Part shown: piece after piece, positions 23,095-31,636 of the stretch
How positions within the stretch are numbered: position 1 is the stretch's first letter
Layout: each line of letters starts with the position of its first letter
Assembly: GCF_018688495.1 (NCBI RefSeq)
Contig: NZ_CP061320.1
Coordinates: 1,212,586-1,276,585, forward strand
Length of the DNA stretch: 64,000 nt
From: Polynucleobacter sp. Adler-ghost
GTDB lineage: Bacteria; Pseudomonadota; Gammaproteobacteria; Burkholderiales; Burkholderiaceae
Direction: 5' to 3'
Notes under the pieces: generated by a model
Databases searched by the model: none
Seen by the model: only the letters and a program-made list of their open reading frames with translations
Told to the model about the DNA's origin: nothing
Made by a program: the position numbers and the translations under genes

Positions 23095-24234
23095 TCAGTG
23101 TATTAGAAAATGAGCGAGCACATCAAAATCTGGCTCAATTCCAATTCCTGGGACATCAGACAAGCTAACCGTACCATCAGCAATATGGGCCAATGGAGTC
23201 GATACCAAAGATCTCAAAGGATTGGGGTTAGAGTCAATTTCAAGCATTCCAGTTGATGAGGATGCCGCCAAGAGGTGCGCCGAAGCCATGAGCCCAATGC
23301 CACCGCCAAGATAGTGCGGACAATATTCAATGCCATGTTGATTAAGGCTATTAATAATAGGTAGACAACCTGAAATTCCACCCCATTTAGCAATGTCAGG
23401 CTGGATGACGCTAAATACCTTTGATGCAATAGCCTCCTTAAAAGCGTGTTCACTGCCCATATTTTCGCCAGCAGCTAACCTTACAGTACAACTTCTAGAG
23501 AGCTCTTGCCAATGGCTAATGGAATTATCCGCTCTGATTGGCTCTTCAATCCAACTTATATCGAACTCTTCAATCGATTGAATATTTTTGATTGCAGCTG
23601 GCAAATCCCACGCTTGATTGGCATCAACCATGAGTTGATGACTTGGGATCAGTTGTCGAATGTTGCGTAGATTTTCAATATCTGCCTTTTCACTAAAACC
23701 GATCTTGAGCTTAAAAGCGGTAAAACCCTCTTTTAACAAGTCTTCAATTACTTTCTCTGGTTTATCCGGATTAATGCCACTAGCGTAGGTCTTGATCAGT
23801 GGATCTGTGCCGCCTAGGCAGCGCCAAAGAGGTAGCTTTGATTTTTTAGCAAATAAGTCCCAGGCTGCAAGATCAATGCCAGCAATGACTTGAGCTATAG
23901 GACCAAACTCTCCTGATTGAATAGCTAATACTGCCGTATGCTCAGTAATCTGTTGATAGATTTGCGAGGGGTGATGAAACGATTTTTTAATTAGCAAAGG
24001 CTTAAAAGTTTCTTGCAATAACTTGGCGCGATGCTCAGCGCCACAATTGGGAAAGTTACACCAAATCTCCCCCCACCCAACAAGACCATCCTCATCCTCC
24101 AATCGAACAAAAATAGCAGGCCGATTGGTCATAATTCCAAATGAGGTTTTTACCGGATTTGCAATGGGGGCCCTCAAGACAAATGCCTCTATATTTTTAA
24201 TAAGAATAGGTATCTGCAAAGTCGTATCTTTCAT
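23095..24234 (-). CDS. mandelate racemase / muconate lactonizing enzyme family protein
   Basis: 379 aa, normal for the enolase superfamily. An N-terminal capping domain (PVKTSFGIMTNRPAIFVRLEDEDGLVGWGE) precedes the barrel. Visible are KLKIGF (catalytic Lys region), LMVDANQAW (first metal Asp), SWIEEPI (metal Glu), AAGEN and IQPDIAKWGG, and a His in YCPHYLGGG. The metal triad D/E/E and Lys/His bases are in place, so it should be active on an alpha-hydroxy or sugar acid. The neighbouring Bug receptor may import the substrate. Confidence 0.85.
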   Translation of the reverse strand: MKDTTLQIPILIKNIEAFVLRAPIANPVKTSFGIMTNRPAIFVRLEDEDGLVGWGEIWCNFPNCGAEHRAKLLQETFKPLLIKKSFHHPSQIYQQITEHTAVLAIQSGEFGPIAQVIAGIDLAAWDLFAKKSKLPLWRCLGGTDPLIKTYASGINPDKPEKVIEDLLKEGFTAFKLKIGFSEKADIENLRNIRQLIPSHQLMVDANQAWDLPAAIKNIQSIEEFDISWIEEPIRADNSISHWQELSRSCTVRLAAGENMGSEHAFKEAIASKVFSVIQPDIAKWGGISGCLPIINSLNQHGIEYCPHYLGGGIGLMASAHLLAASSSTGMLEIDSNPNPLRSLVSTPLAHIADGTVSLSDVPGIGIEPDFDVLAHFLIH

Positions 24235-24292
24235 ATAAAAATCCGTACAGTCATAGCTCGATGGATATGGCTCATATTTAAACTGTCGTCAA

Positions 24293-24325
24293 GAAAAAAG
24301 CCCATCAAAATCAATTGAAGGGCTT
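24293..24325 (-). terminator. terminator of the potassium channel operon
   Basis: On the minus strand AAGCCC-...-GGGCTT followed by TTTTTC, with an inner TCAA/TTGA pairing. It lies 39 nt beyond the channel gene stop. Confidence 0.7.
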
Positions 24326-24363
24326 CATCTGATTGCTTTGGAAAGAACAAGTCCAGCGAACTA

Positions 24364-26013
24364 CTACGTATCTTTCTTCTGCTCTTTTACCGCAGTGTTT
24401 TGCAGTAGTATTTTTAGCATACTACTTTGCAGTCCCGTCACATTATCAGGATTATCAATGTATTTACTTAGCTCTTGACGGTCTGACACACTCACAATTT
24501 GCTGCAACTTAGAGATGGTGATCTTCAGTTGCTCAGCAGCTAACTCTGGGTGCTTAGACAAAAACTCTAGACTCATTTCGCTAGTGGCACCCTTACCTGT
24601 TTTAGCATCCTTGGCTGGGGCATGCTCAATACCCATTTCCACCTTCGCCTTTTCTAGTAAGCGCGTGAGCTCTCCCTGAGATAGATGCAAACGCTTAGCC
24701 TCGGCCTCAATGAGTTCTTGCTCATCGGCTGAAATCACGCCATCTTCTAGCATGTGGTAGAGCTCATTCATCATTCTTTCGCGCTCAATCCGAAGTTGAT
24801 CACTCAGTGCGGATGAAAGAATCGCTGCCGGAATCGCAAAAATACCAATCCCCAAGAGCGCTATGACAATCGTCACCGCTCTACCCGCTGGGGTTATCGG
24901 AGAAATGTCGCCATAACCCACGCTGGCCAAAGTAATCACAGACCAATAAATTGCTTGGGGAATATTTTCAAACTTATCGGGCTGAGCTTCATGCTCAAAG
25001 ACATAACCCAAGCAGGCGGCAAGCATGACTAATAAAAGCAAAATGAAAACCGCAGCCTTCATGACAGGCCACTCGCGTTGAATCACAGTAAATAAGGATT
25101 GAGTGGCGCCAGAATAACGCGCTAGCTTGAGTAAACGCATCAATCTAAAGACTCGCAAGAAGCGCAAGTCAAAGAGGTGATGCAGCAGACTCTCTAAATA
25201 GAATGGCACAACTGCCATAAAATCAATAATGCTCGTTGGCCTACATGCGTATCTTAAGCGTCCTTTGAGCCAAGCCTGGTACTTAGGATCCTCAGGGGCG
25301 CTATAAATCCTCATGATGTATTCTGTCGAGAAAATCACCACTGCAATAGTATCGAGAATAATAAATTCAGAATGTAGGTGATAGCTAATGCTCTGCACTG
25401 ATTCAAAAATCACAGCCAGTACCGACACAATGACCCAGCTCACAATAAACATATCAAAGATATGATGGAGGTTGCCGCTGGTCGGAGTTTCATTGACTAG
25501 GGCATAAATCTTATAACGATAGGATTTGTCTTTATTCAGCTCTAAAAATTCATTGAACGCTGGTGCCAAAGCACGGAAGAGCTTGAGTAAACGTAGTAAT
25601 CGTAAGGCCCTCAGAATCCGTAAATCAGCTTCAAAGAAAGCACTTAAGTAGAACGGCAAAATCGATATCAGATCAATGAGAGCAAATGGGCTCTTGCAGT
25701 AAGCAAGACGAGGATATTTAGCTGAACTAAAGGCGGGATCTTCTGGCGCTACATACACGCGCAAGACGTATTCAATCGAAAAGATAGCCAGCGAGACCAC
25801 ATCGAAAATATGAAAGAGGTGTTCGCGAGTTTCATAGAACACCGGAATATGCTCAAGCACTAAACCTGCCATATTCAGTACGATCATGTACGTAATAAAG
25901 CGCTCGAACTGGTTGCAATAATTTGCTTTAATGTGGTGATTAAACAATAAATCAAATATCCGCTTACGGATGTATAAGTTCAAACTAGATAATGAAATCG
26001 GCTGGAGATTCAT
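24364..26013 (-). CDS. voltage-gated K+ channel-like protein with duplicated voltage sensor
   Basis: 549 aa. The N-terminal voltage sensor (S1-S4, about 35-150) has an S4 with six basic residues every third position (R132, R135, R138, R141, K144, R147). It is followed not by a pore but by a second S1-S4 set (about 184-300; S4 basics R284, R287, R290, R293, K296, R299). Only then comes one pore with the filter TLASVGYGD at 361-369 and an S6 (AVTIVIALLGIGIFAIPAAIL). The two sensors share EY(V/I)-R-Y-APEDP. A cytoplasmic helical tail (about 405-549) follows. Such tandem-sensor, single-pore proteins are unusual; the channel should select K+. Confidence 0.85.
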   Translation of the reverse strand: MNLQPISLSSLNLYIRKRIFDLLFNHHIKANYCNQFERFITYMIVLNMAGLVLEHIPVFYETREHLFHIFDVVSLAIFSIEYVLRVYVAPEDPAFSSAKYPRLAYCKSPFALIDLISILPFYLSAFFEADLRILRALRLLRLLKLFRALAPAFNEFLELNKDKSYRYKIYALVNETPTSGNLHHIFDMFIVSWVIVSVLAVIFESVQSISYHLHSEFIILDTIAVVIFSTEYIMRIYSAPEDPKYQAWLKGRLRYACRPTSIIDFMAVVPFYLESLLHHLFDLRFLRVFRLMRLLKLARYSGATQSLFTVIQREWPVMKAAVFILLLLVMLAACLGYVFEHEAQPDKFENIPQAIYWSVITLASVGYGDISPITPAGRAVTIVIALLGIGIFAIPAAILSSALSDQLRIERERMMNELYHMLEDGVISADEQELIEAEAKRLHLSQGELTRLLEKAKVEMGIEHAPAKDAKTGKGATSEMSLEFLSKHPELAAEQLKITISKLQQIVSVSDRQELSKYIDNPDNVTGLQSSMLKILLQNTAVKEQKKDT

Positions 26014-26570
26014 AATTTAAATTCTCCAATTCTGATGAGGTAAAAACCGGTATCACAAAGACTGAGGCGAATTTGCAAGCCGCTGACGAGCCGCTCCCCA
26101 GGCTCCAGTGGAGATGCCCCGGGAGGACCTGCCGGATTGGGGGTCAGTTTTTCAAAGACGAGAGCTCCGCTATTGAGCAGATCTGTTTTATTACACTTAG
26201 CTGTATATGCTGGGCCAGCCGGATTTAAAAGATTGACATAACTCTCAAAGGGGCCTTTGGCTGCAAAAAGTGCTTCAACACAATTTTTCCAGTGATTTGG
26301 CTTGACGCCTTTAATCAATTTTTCATCTTCATCGATGGGGGTGCATGCCGCAGGTTCAATGGGCTCATTGGCTTCGTTCTTGCTGGCAAGAGCCTCAAAC
26401 CAAACAATGATCTCTTCGGCATTATTTTGTGATGCTGCCACCTTCGCGGCATTTTGATAGTTTCCTATTCCGAGATAGATCACTATAAGCACGTTGGCTA
26501 TTACAGTCAAAATAAAGAAATAGTCTGAGACGCGCATGTCTCGAAATAGAACTTGGATATTCTTGCCCAA
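26010..26570 (-). CDS. hypothetical single-pass membrane protein linked to the channel
   Basis: 186 aa. One N-terminal membrane segment (YFFILTVIANVLIVIYLGIGNY) anchors an extracytoplasmic domain with four cysteines spaced as two likely disulfides (PAACTPIDED, WKNCVEALF, YTAKCNKTD, LSLCDTGFY). It overlaps the channel gene by ATGA and is read first. An accessory subunit of the channel is a reasonable inference, since the overlap implies coupled synthesis. No family recognised. Confidence 0.65.
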   Translation of the reverse strand: MGKNIQVLFRDMRVSDYFFILTVIANVLIVIYLGIGNYQNAAKVAASQNNAEEIIVWFEALASKNEANEPIEPAACTPIDEDEKLIKGVKPNHWKNCVEALFAAKGPFESYVNLLNPAGPAYTAKCNKTDLLNSGALVFEKLTPNPAGPPGASPLEPGERLVSGLQIRLSLCDTGFYLIRIGEFKL

Positions 26571-26674
26571 TACGCTCTCCCAGCTTTTCTTTAGTTAAAC
26601 GCGACTATCTTGCCGCTTTTAATTACTGTATATTTAGATTTTGAGTTAATAAGACAGCCACTCGAGGATTATCA

Positions 26675-26854
26675 ATGTTTTTCCAAACGCTTCTGCAAAG
26701 TTTAATCAAGAAAAAGAAGGTCAAACCAGCTGAGCCTACTCAAGAATTATCCCCAATGGCTCAAAACATACTGCAAAAACTGGCTGAACACGATAAAAAC
26801 AAGGGTTTATCCCCGGATGATGCTAGTAAGTCAGGACCCCCAGGCAATCAGTAG
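26675..26854 (+). CDS. small hypothetical protein, 59 aa
   Basis: Read directly: it starts MFFQTLLQSLIKKKKVKPAE and ends with SKSGPPGNQ. GAGG lies 7 nt before the ATG. The N-terminus is an amphipathic hydrophobic stretch followed by a Lys cluster, suggesting membrane-surface association; the rest is polar and probably disordered. It sits between the channel operon and the exonuclease gene. Too short to assign; the ribosome binding site is the main support. Confidence 0.5.
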   Translation: MFFQTLLQSLIKKKKVKPAEPTQELSPMAQNILQKLAEHDKNKGLSPDDASKSGPPGNQ

Positions 26855-26891
26855 CTAGCCTGGCTTTAAGCCATTCTCTTTGAAGAATTTT

Positions 26892-27548
26892 ATGTCTCAA
26901 GCCATTATTTTCGATGTTGAAGCCACCGATAAGACGGATGCCGTCATTATTGAAGCCGCCGCTTTAGATGTCACTTCAATCAATCCATTATCTGTTGGCA
27001 ACCCTTGGGTGCAACGGTATAACCCAGGCAAGCCAATTAGCTTAGGTGCACTGGCAACCCACCATATCTTGGATGAAGAGTTAGTCAATTGCCCTGCTAG
27101 CAGCTCTTTTAAATTACCTGCTGGCACCAAGTACATCATCGGTCATAGCGTGGATTTTGACTGGGAGGCCATTGGCAAACCCGAAGTGAAACGCATCTGC
27201 ACCCTTGCCCTAGCTCGCAGTCTTTGGCCTGATCTCGATAGCCATACGCAAAGTGCCCTGCTCTATTACTTTGAACGTTCGACTGCTAGAGAGCAACTGC
27301 GTGATGCCCATAGTGCATTAGCGGATGTGTGGATTTGCTCCAAGATACTTGGGCAGATTATTGAGAAGCTCAAACCCGCTTCTCTGGACGCTTTATGGGA
27401 AATGTCTGAGAAGGCTCGTATTCCGACGATCATGCCTTTTGGCAAACACAAAGGTGAATTGATTAGCCAGGTGCCGTCAGACTATAAGCAGTGGATGCTA
27501 CGTCAGGACAATGTTTCTGAATACCTTCGCAAAGCATTGCAGACTTAA
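26892..27548 (+). CDS. DEDDh exonuclease with DUF3820 C-terminal domain
   Basis: About 218 aa from MSQAIIFDVEATD. Motif I is FDVEATDKTDAVIIEAAAL (Asp/Glu of exo I), motif II GHSVDFDWEAIG, and motif III HSALADVW, giving the DEDDh set. At about 175-218 is a DUF3820 segment: MPFGKHKGELISQVPSDYKQWML. The same fusion occurs in exodeoxyribonuclease X-like proteins, so it should be a 3'-5' single-strand exonuclease. Nearby umuDC makes a role in DNA repair plausible. Confidence 0.85.
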   Translation: MSQAIIFDVEATDKTDAVIIEAAALDVTSINPLSVGNPWVQRYNPGKPISLGALATHHILDEELVNCPASSSFKLPAGTKYIIGHSVDFDWEAIGKPEVKRICTLALARSLWPDLDSHTQSALLYYFERSTAREQLRDAHSALADVWICSKILGQIIEKLKPASLDALWEMSEKARIPTIMPFGKHKGELISQVPSDYKQWMLRQDNVSEYLRKALQT

Positions 27549-27567
27549 AGCTTCGCTTCTGATTGCC

Positions 27568-28110
27568 TTAGTGCTGCTTATGTGTTGAGGTCACTAGCTT
27601 TTCTGTATACGCAATCGCTACTGCTGAAAATACAAAGGTCATGTGTATGACGGTTTGCCATAGTAAGGTTTTTTCATCGTGTGAGGACGCATTAATAAAG
27701 GTCTTTAGCAAATGAATTGATGAAATTCCAATGATGGCTGTTGCTAACTTCACCTTGAGCACACCGGCATTGACATGCGATAACCACTCAGGTTGATCTG
27801 GATGATTCTCCAGCTCTAACCTAGAAACAAAAGTTTCCCAACCGCCGACGATAACCATCACCAACAAATTAGAGATCATCACCACATCAATCAAGCCCAA
27901 CACAATGAGCATGAGTGCAGTTTCTGTCATGCTTTTCTCTGACATCATGCTAATTAGATGGGCCAACTCCAACCAAAACTGCCATACATAAACGCCCTGG
28001 GCAACAATCAGGCCAATGTAGAGTGGCGCCTGCAACCAGCGGGACATAAATATCCAGCGTGGCAGTGGGCGTAATTTCTTATCTATGTAGGTTTGCTTAT
28101 CATCGATCAT
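27568..28110 (-). CDS. UPF0114 / YqhA family membrane protein
   Basis: 180 aa, the family's usual size. Four hydrophobic segments match Yqh[64 protein letters not shown] and [17 protein letters not shown]. The ...[28 protein letters not shown]... run is the family signature. Function not established. Confidence 0.85.
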   Translation of the reverse strand: MIDDKQTYIDKKLRPLPRWIFMSRWLQAPLYIGLIVAQGVYVWQFWLELAHLISMMSEKSMTETALMLIVLGLIDVVMISNLLVMVIVGGWETFVSRLELENHPDQPEWLSHVNAGVLKVKLATAIIGISSIHLLKTFINASSHDEKTLLWQTVIHMTFVFSAVAIAYTEKLVTSTHKQH

Positions 28111-28152
28111 GTTTGGATTTTATCCATATTTATGACTTTTTTATAATCTCAT

Positions 28153-28256
28153 TACACATATCTTGTGTAGGGGGATTCTGATGACTCCCGCCTTGACTAG
28201 GGAATAAGGAATCCGTGATTTCCTTATTCCCCCTCTAGGCAGCTGCTGCTTTTTTA
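28153..28256 (+). ncRNA. candidate small RNA or hairpin-rich intergenic element
   Basis: Three elements in a row: TACACA-TATCT-TGTGTA (28153-28169), a perfect 12-bp hairpin GGGAATAAGGAA-N8-TTCCTTATTCCC (28200-28231), and a T6 run after GCAGCTGCTGC (28240-28257). A TATAAT (28142-28147) lies directly upstream, with a poor -35. No coding frame fits. The long perfect stem without its own T-tract is not an ordinary terminator. Confidence 0.4.
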
Positions 28257-28269
28257 CTGTTGCTTTTTC

Positions 28270-28401
28270 TTACTGATACTTACGGCTAAATACTGGAGTA
28301 TTGCTACGCTCATTGCGCTTCGTATTTTTCAATACTGCGCAGTAGGACAAAACCATAATCACTGCGAGTGAGATGCCGTTAAAGTTATTTAATAGTTCCA
28401 T
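28270..28401 (-). CDS. small membrane protein, 43 aa
   Basis: Read directly: MELLNNFNGISLAVIMVLSY begins the product, which ends with NTPVFSRKYQ. AGGAG lies 9 nt before the ATG. One hydrophobic segment (ISLAVIMVLSYCAVL) is followed by a basic tail (KNTKRNERS), so a single-span inner-membrane protein with a cytoplasmic C-terminus is expected. Palindrome site 8 lies 93 nt upstream and reads toward it. The rest of 28.11-28.59 kb holds the hairpin element described above and no other gene. Confidence 0.5.
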   Translation of the reverse strand: MELLNNFNGISLAVIMVLSYCAVLKNTKRNERSNTPVFSRKYQ

Positions 28402-28494
28402 TTGATTTCTCCTGGTGTTGATTTACGTTAATAAGGTTTTGTTACTATTGTTGATGACTGTTTTGTTTCTATGTATTCAGAATATGGGCTTACT

Positions 28495-28511
28495 AGCTCA
28501 CGAAATGAGCT
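28495..28511 (-). promoter_or_regulatory. 17-bp palindrome (WYL-type regulon motif), site 8
   Basis: AGCTCA-CGAAA-TGAGCT within the longer ACTAGCTCA...TGAGCTAGT, a perfect 9-bp inverted repeat. Reading on the minus strand a TATTCT hexamer starts 10 nt later, as at the other sites. The likely target is the 43-aa membrane protein gene; the umuC gene ends, rather than starts, here. Confidence 0.6.
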
Positions 28512-28585
28512 AGTAAAATTAGATTCATTATTTGTTGTTTTTTCTTCATTTGTTTCATCGTTTTTTTCATTTTTTTGCTTGCGCT

Positions 28586-29887
28586 TTAGCGCACTACCGG
28601 CAACTCATCCCACTGCGTGGTGTAGTTCGGCGACCGGTTGCTTGATCTCATTTGCCAATCTTGCTTCGTTCCAGATGCTGCAGTTTTAATGGCGGCATTA
28701 CCAAAGCGGCTATTAATAGAGTCCATGGCCTTCATAAGTCCCGCGGACTTGCCTTTGACTTCCATGTCATCAAATAGGGATTGCTGCATCGTCGGCTTAT
28801 CAGCCAAGAGATTGAGGATGACTCCTGCTTTCTTGTACTTAAAGCCTGCTTTGTAGATTTGCTTCAAACCTTTTAATGCAGCGCTAGTCAGCGTTAAGGT
28901 GTTATCACTAGGATCACTCAGCACTACTGTGATGCTTTGATGATGTTGTGGCTCAAATGGTTTATGCGGGTTAGTTTGCACAAAGATCGTCAGCGCGCCC
29001 GTGACTGACTTCTGACTTCTAAGCTTCTCAGCACCTCTTGCGGCATGAGTGGCAACAGACTCAGACAAATCTTCCATTGAAGTCACTGGCTTGCCAAAAC
29101 TTCTTGAGGAAATGATTTGTTGCTTAGCTGGTGCTACTTCTTCTAACTGCAGGCAAGATACTCCGCGCAACTCATAGCAAATACGCTCGATCACAACGCC
29201 AAACTGTTGACGCATAGCTTGTGGCGAGATTTGTACTAGATCAAATATGCTATTGATCTTGAGCTCTTTGAGTTTCTTGGCAGTCTTGCCGCCGATACCC
29301 CACACCTCACCTACTGCTGTCTCGGCCATCCACTGATAGAGCGCTGCTTTAGGCATGGAGCTGATGTCACACACGCCAGCAAACTGAGGGTGTTTTTTTG
29401 CCAAATGATTTGCTAACTTGGCAAGCGTCTTACTAGCCCCAATACCGACGCATACTGGCAAGCCTGTAGTGTCTTTAACATCTTGCTTAATAATTTGACC
29501 CAAGCTAGTGGGATCAGCATATTGCTTGAGCACTGTCTCGATTTGCAGAAAGCTCTCATCAATACTGTAGACCTCTAAATTGGGTGTGAACTTTCTTAAG
29601 ACTTCTACTACCCTGCCACTCATATCGCCATACAAGGTGTAGTTTGATGAATAGGCTTGAATACCATGTTGCTGAGCCAGATCTTTCATCTGAAACCAAG
29701 GCGTGCCCATCTTCACGCCCAGCGCTTTGACTTCAGCACTACGCGCTACGGCGCAACCATCGTTATTCGATAGCACTACCATCGGCACATCTTCTAACTT
29801 GGGAGCAAATACACGCTCGCAAGATACATAGAAATTGTTTACATCGACCAGTGCGAAGAGTTGATTGGTTTGGCCGGCTTGGTTCAT
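28586..29887 (-). CDS. umuC: DNA polymerase V catalytic subunit UmuC
   Basis: 433 aa, the standard length. The Y-family active site is visible: [17 protein letters not shown] (first metal Asp and the steric-gate region) and VYSIDESFL (catalytic Asp-Glu). The helix-hairpin-helix [16 protein letters not shown] and a little-finger domain with KPFEPQHH follow. It works with cleaved UmuD and RecA in translesion synthesis. It overlaps umuD by ATGA and is transcribed from the LexA-boxed umuD promoter. Confidence 0.95.
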   Translation of the reverse strand: MNQAGQTNQLFALVDVNNFYVSCERVFAPKLEDVPMVVLSNNDGCAVARSAEVKALGVKMGTPWFQMKDLAQQHGIQAYSSNYTLYGDMSGRVVEVLRKFTPNLEVYSIDESFLQIETVLKQYADPTSLGQIIKQDVKDTTGLPVCVGIGASKTLAKLANHLAKKHPQFAGVCDISSMPKAALYQWMAETAVGEVWGIGGKTAKKLKELKINSIFDLVQISPQAMRQQFGVVIERICYELRGVSCLQLEEVAPAKQQIISSRSFGKPVTSMEDLSESVATHAARGAEKLRSQKSVTGALTIFVQTNPHKPFEPQHHQSITVVLSDPSDNTLTLTSAALKGLKQIYKAGFKYKKAGVILNLLADKPTMQQSLFDDMEVKGKSAGLMKAMDSINSRFGNAAIKTAASGTKQDWQMRSSNRSPNYTTQWDELPVVR

Positions 29888-30372
29888 GCAGACCTTCCGT
29901 TTCTGCTGCTAGCGTGGCTGTACTTGCGCACCACCCCAACAACCACACCCCAGATTTGGAGTTCGCTGTTCTCATTAAAGGTAATGGGCTCGTAATTGGC
30001 GTTCTCGGGCTGCAGCTCAGTTTTGCCACGCAGTTGATAGAGACGCTTGATGGTGTACTCATCATCGACTACGGCAACAACGATATCTTTGTGTTTTGGT
30101 TTGAGAGCCTTATCCACTACTACCTTGTCGCCGTCACAAATACCCGCGCCCATCATCGAGTCCCCTTTGACGGTAAACATGAAGGTGGCTGGCTTGTTTT
30201 GGACTAAGTAGCTATTAAGGTCTAGACCTTCCTCGGCATAATCGGCCGCTGGGCTCGGAAATCCCGCTGAAATTCGGTGACTTAATAGCTTGAACTCATA
30301 CGCAGAATGCACCCCCAAGGCTTGTGGAGCCTGGCTGAGGGTCGATTTTGGGGAGATCAGCTGAGTCGTCAT
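29884..30372 (-). CDS. umuD: UmuD-type self-cleaving S24 peptidase
   Basis: 162 aa. The autocleavage site is Ala36-Gly37 ([13 protein letters not shown]), catalytic Ser72 in [10 protein letters not shown] and Lys109 in EYTIKRL. The intervals (36 and 37 residues) equal those of E. coli UmuD (24/60/97), so the catalytic set is intact. It has about 12 extra N-terminal residues. No N-terminal DNA-binding domain is present, which excludes LexA itself. RecA-stimulated cleavage should activate it for polymerase V. Confidence 0.9.
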   Translation of the reverse strand: MTTQLISPKSTLSQAPQALGVHSAYEFKLLSHRISAGFPSPAADYAEEGLDLNSYLVQNKPATFMFTVKGDSMMGAGICDGDKVVVDKALKPKHKDIVVAVVDDEYTIKRLYQLRGKTELQPENANYEPITFNENSELQIWGVVVGVVRKYSHASSRNGRSA

Positions 30373-30383
30373 AGTGATTAATA

Positions 30384-30403
30384 TACTGTATATCCATACA
30401 GTA
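30384..30403. promoter_or_regulatory. LexA (SOS) box of umuDC
   Basis: TACTGTATATCCATACAGTA, a CTGT-N8-ACAG palindrome 11 bp before the umuD ATG. The short distance means LexA would cover the promoter and the start of the transcript. A TTTACA -35-like hexamer lies just upstream on the minus strand. Confidence 0.9.
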
Positions 30404-30568
30404 TATGTAAAAACCTTAAAAGTGACTCATTTTTTGTTGTTTTACTGCTGATCCCCCCTTTTTCTAGTCATAAACCCCAAGTTCTTTAGCAGGGGAAGCA
30501 CCACATAATGATTATGGAAATGCATGTAAAAGCGCATGCACTCATTAGAAAATGGCAGTAGGAGACGA

Positions 30569-31636
30569 ATGAAGACTTACAAAATAGCCTCGATTCCGGG
30601 TGATGGTATTGGCAAAGAAGTGATCCCTGAATGCGAGAAAGTATTAAACGCTTTAAGTAAAAAACATCCTCAAGTGGCCTTTGCCTTTGAGCACTTTGAT
30701 TGGGGTGGTGACTACTACCGCAAGCACGGCATCATGATGCCTCATGATGGCCTAGAGCCCTTACGCTCTAAAGATGCCATCTTGTTTGGTTCAGCTGGCG
30801 ACCCTGATATTCCGGATCACATTACGCTGTGGGGTTTGCGTCTCAAAATTTGCCAAGGCTTTGATCAATATGCCAATGTGCGCCCCACTCGCATTCTTCC
30901 TGGCATCCAAACTCCCTTGCGCAATTGCAAGCCGGAACAATTGGACTGGGTGATTGTGCGGGAGAACTCAGAAGGTGAGTATTCCGGGGTAGGCGGCAGA
31001 GCCCACCAAGGTCACCCGATTGAAGTGGCGTCCGATATGAGCATCATGACGCGCGTTGGCGTAGAGCGTGTACAGCGCTTTGCCTTTCAGCTCGCGCAGT
31101 CTCGGCCCCGTAAACACCTCACCGTGATTACTAAGTCCAATGCCCAGCGACACGGCATGGTGATGTGGGATGAAATCGCTCAACTAGTGGCCAAAGATTT
31201 TCCAGATGTGACTTGGGATAAAGAGCTGGTCGATGCCGCTACCGCTCGCATGGTCAATCGTCCTGAGTCACTCGATACGATTGTGGCTACCAATTTGCAT
31301 GCGGATGTCTTAAGTGATTTGGCAGCAGCGCTTGCCGGCAGCTTGGGCATTGCCCCTACTGCCAATCTTGATCCTGAAAGACGGTATCCATCGATGTTTG
31401 AGCCGATTCATGGTTCGGCATTTGACATTATGGGCCAGGGTTTGGCAAATCCCATTGGTACGTTTTGGTCTGCAGTCATGATGCTCGACTTCTTGGGAGA
31501 AAAGGAGCTTGGCAAAGTACTCATGCATGCAATTGAAATCGTCACTGCTAATCCGAAATTACATACCCGTGATTTAGGAGGCTCTGCAATGATGAGTGAT
31601 GTGACTAATGCAGTAATTCAGGAGATTTCAAAATGA
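30569..31636 (+). CDS. tartrate / D-malate dehydrogenase-like beta-decarboxylating dehydrogenase
   Basis: About 355 aa from MKTYKIASIPGDGIG; AGGAG lies before this ATG, so the earlier Met at 30536 is not used. It belongs to the isocitrate/isopropylmalate dehydrogenase family: IPGDGIGKEV at the N-terminus, VRENSEGEYSGVGG, TKSNAQRHG, IVATNLHADVLSDLAAAL and MFEPIHGSAFDI. The pattern VRENSEGEYSGVGGR and substrate-loop residues fit the tartrate/D-malate branch rather than LeuB. The next gene is a Bug receptor with a 4-nt overlap, suggesting uptake and oxidation of one dicarboxylate. Confidence 0.85.
   Translation: MKTYKIASIPGDGIGKEVIPECEKVLNALSKKHPQVAFAFEHFDWGGDYYRKHGIMMPHDGLEPLRSKDAILFGSAGDPDIPDHITLWGLRLKICQGFDQYANVRPTRILPGIQTPLRNCKPEQLDWVIVRENSEGEYSGVGGRAHQGHPIEVASDMSIMTRVGVERVQRFAFQLAQSRPRKHLTVITKSNAQRHGMVMWDEIAQLVAKDFPDVTWDKELVDAATARMVNRPESLDTIVATNLHADVLSDLAAALAGSLGIAPTANLDPERRYPSMFEPIHGSAFDIMGQGLANPIGTFWSAVMMLDFLGEKELGKVLMHAIEIVTANPKLHTRDLGGSAMMSDVTNAVIQEISK

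Noticed and set aside
24253..24275. Possible ninth palindrome copy (TAGCTCG...TGGCTCAT)
   Set aside because: The half-sites are not inverted and the spacer is wrong.
26620..26640. Half LexA box (ACTGTATATTTAG) before the 59-codon gene
   Set aside because: The second half ACAG is missing, so a LexA site is not supported.
29763..30207. Open frames on both strands within umuD and umuC
   Set aside because: They overlap strongly supported umuDC and lack ribosome binding sites or recognisable products.
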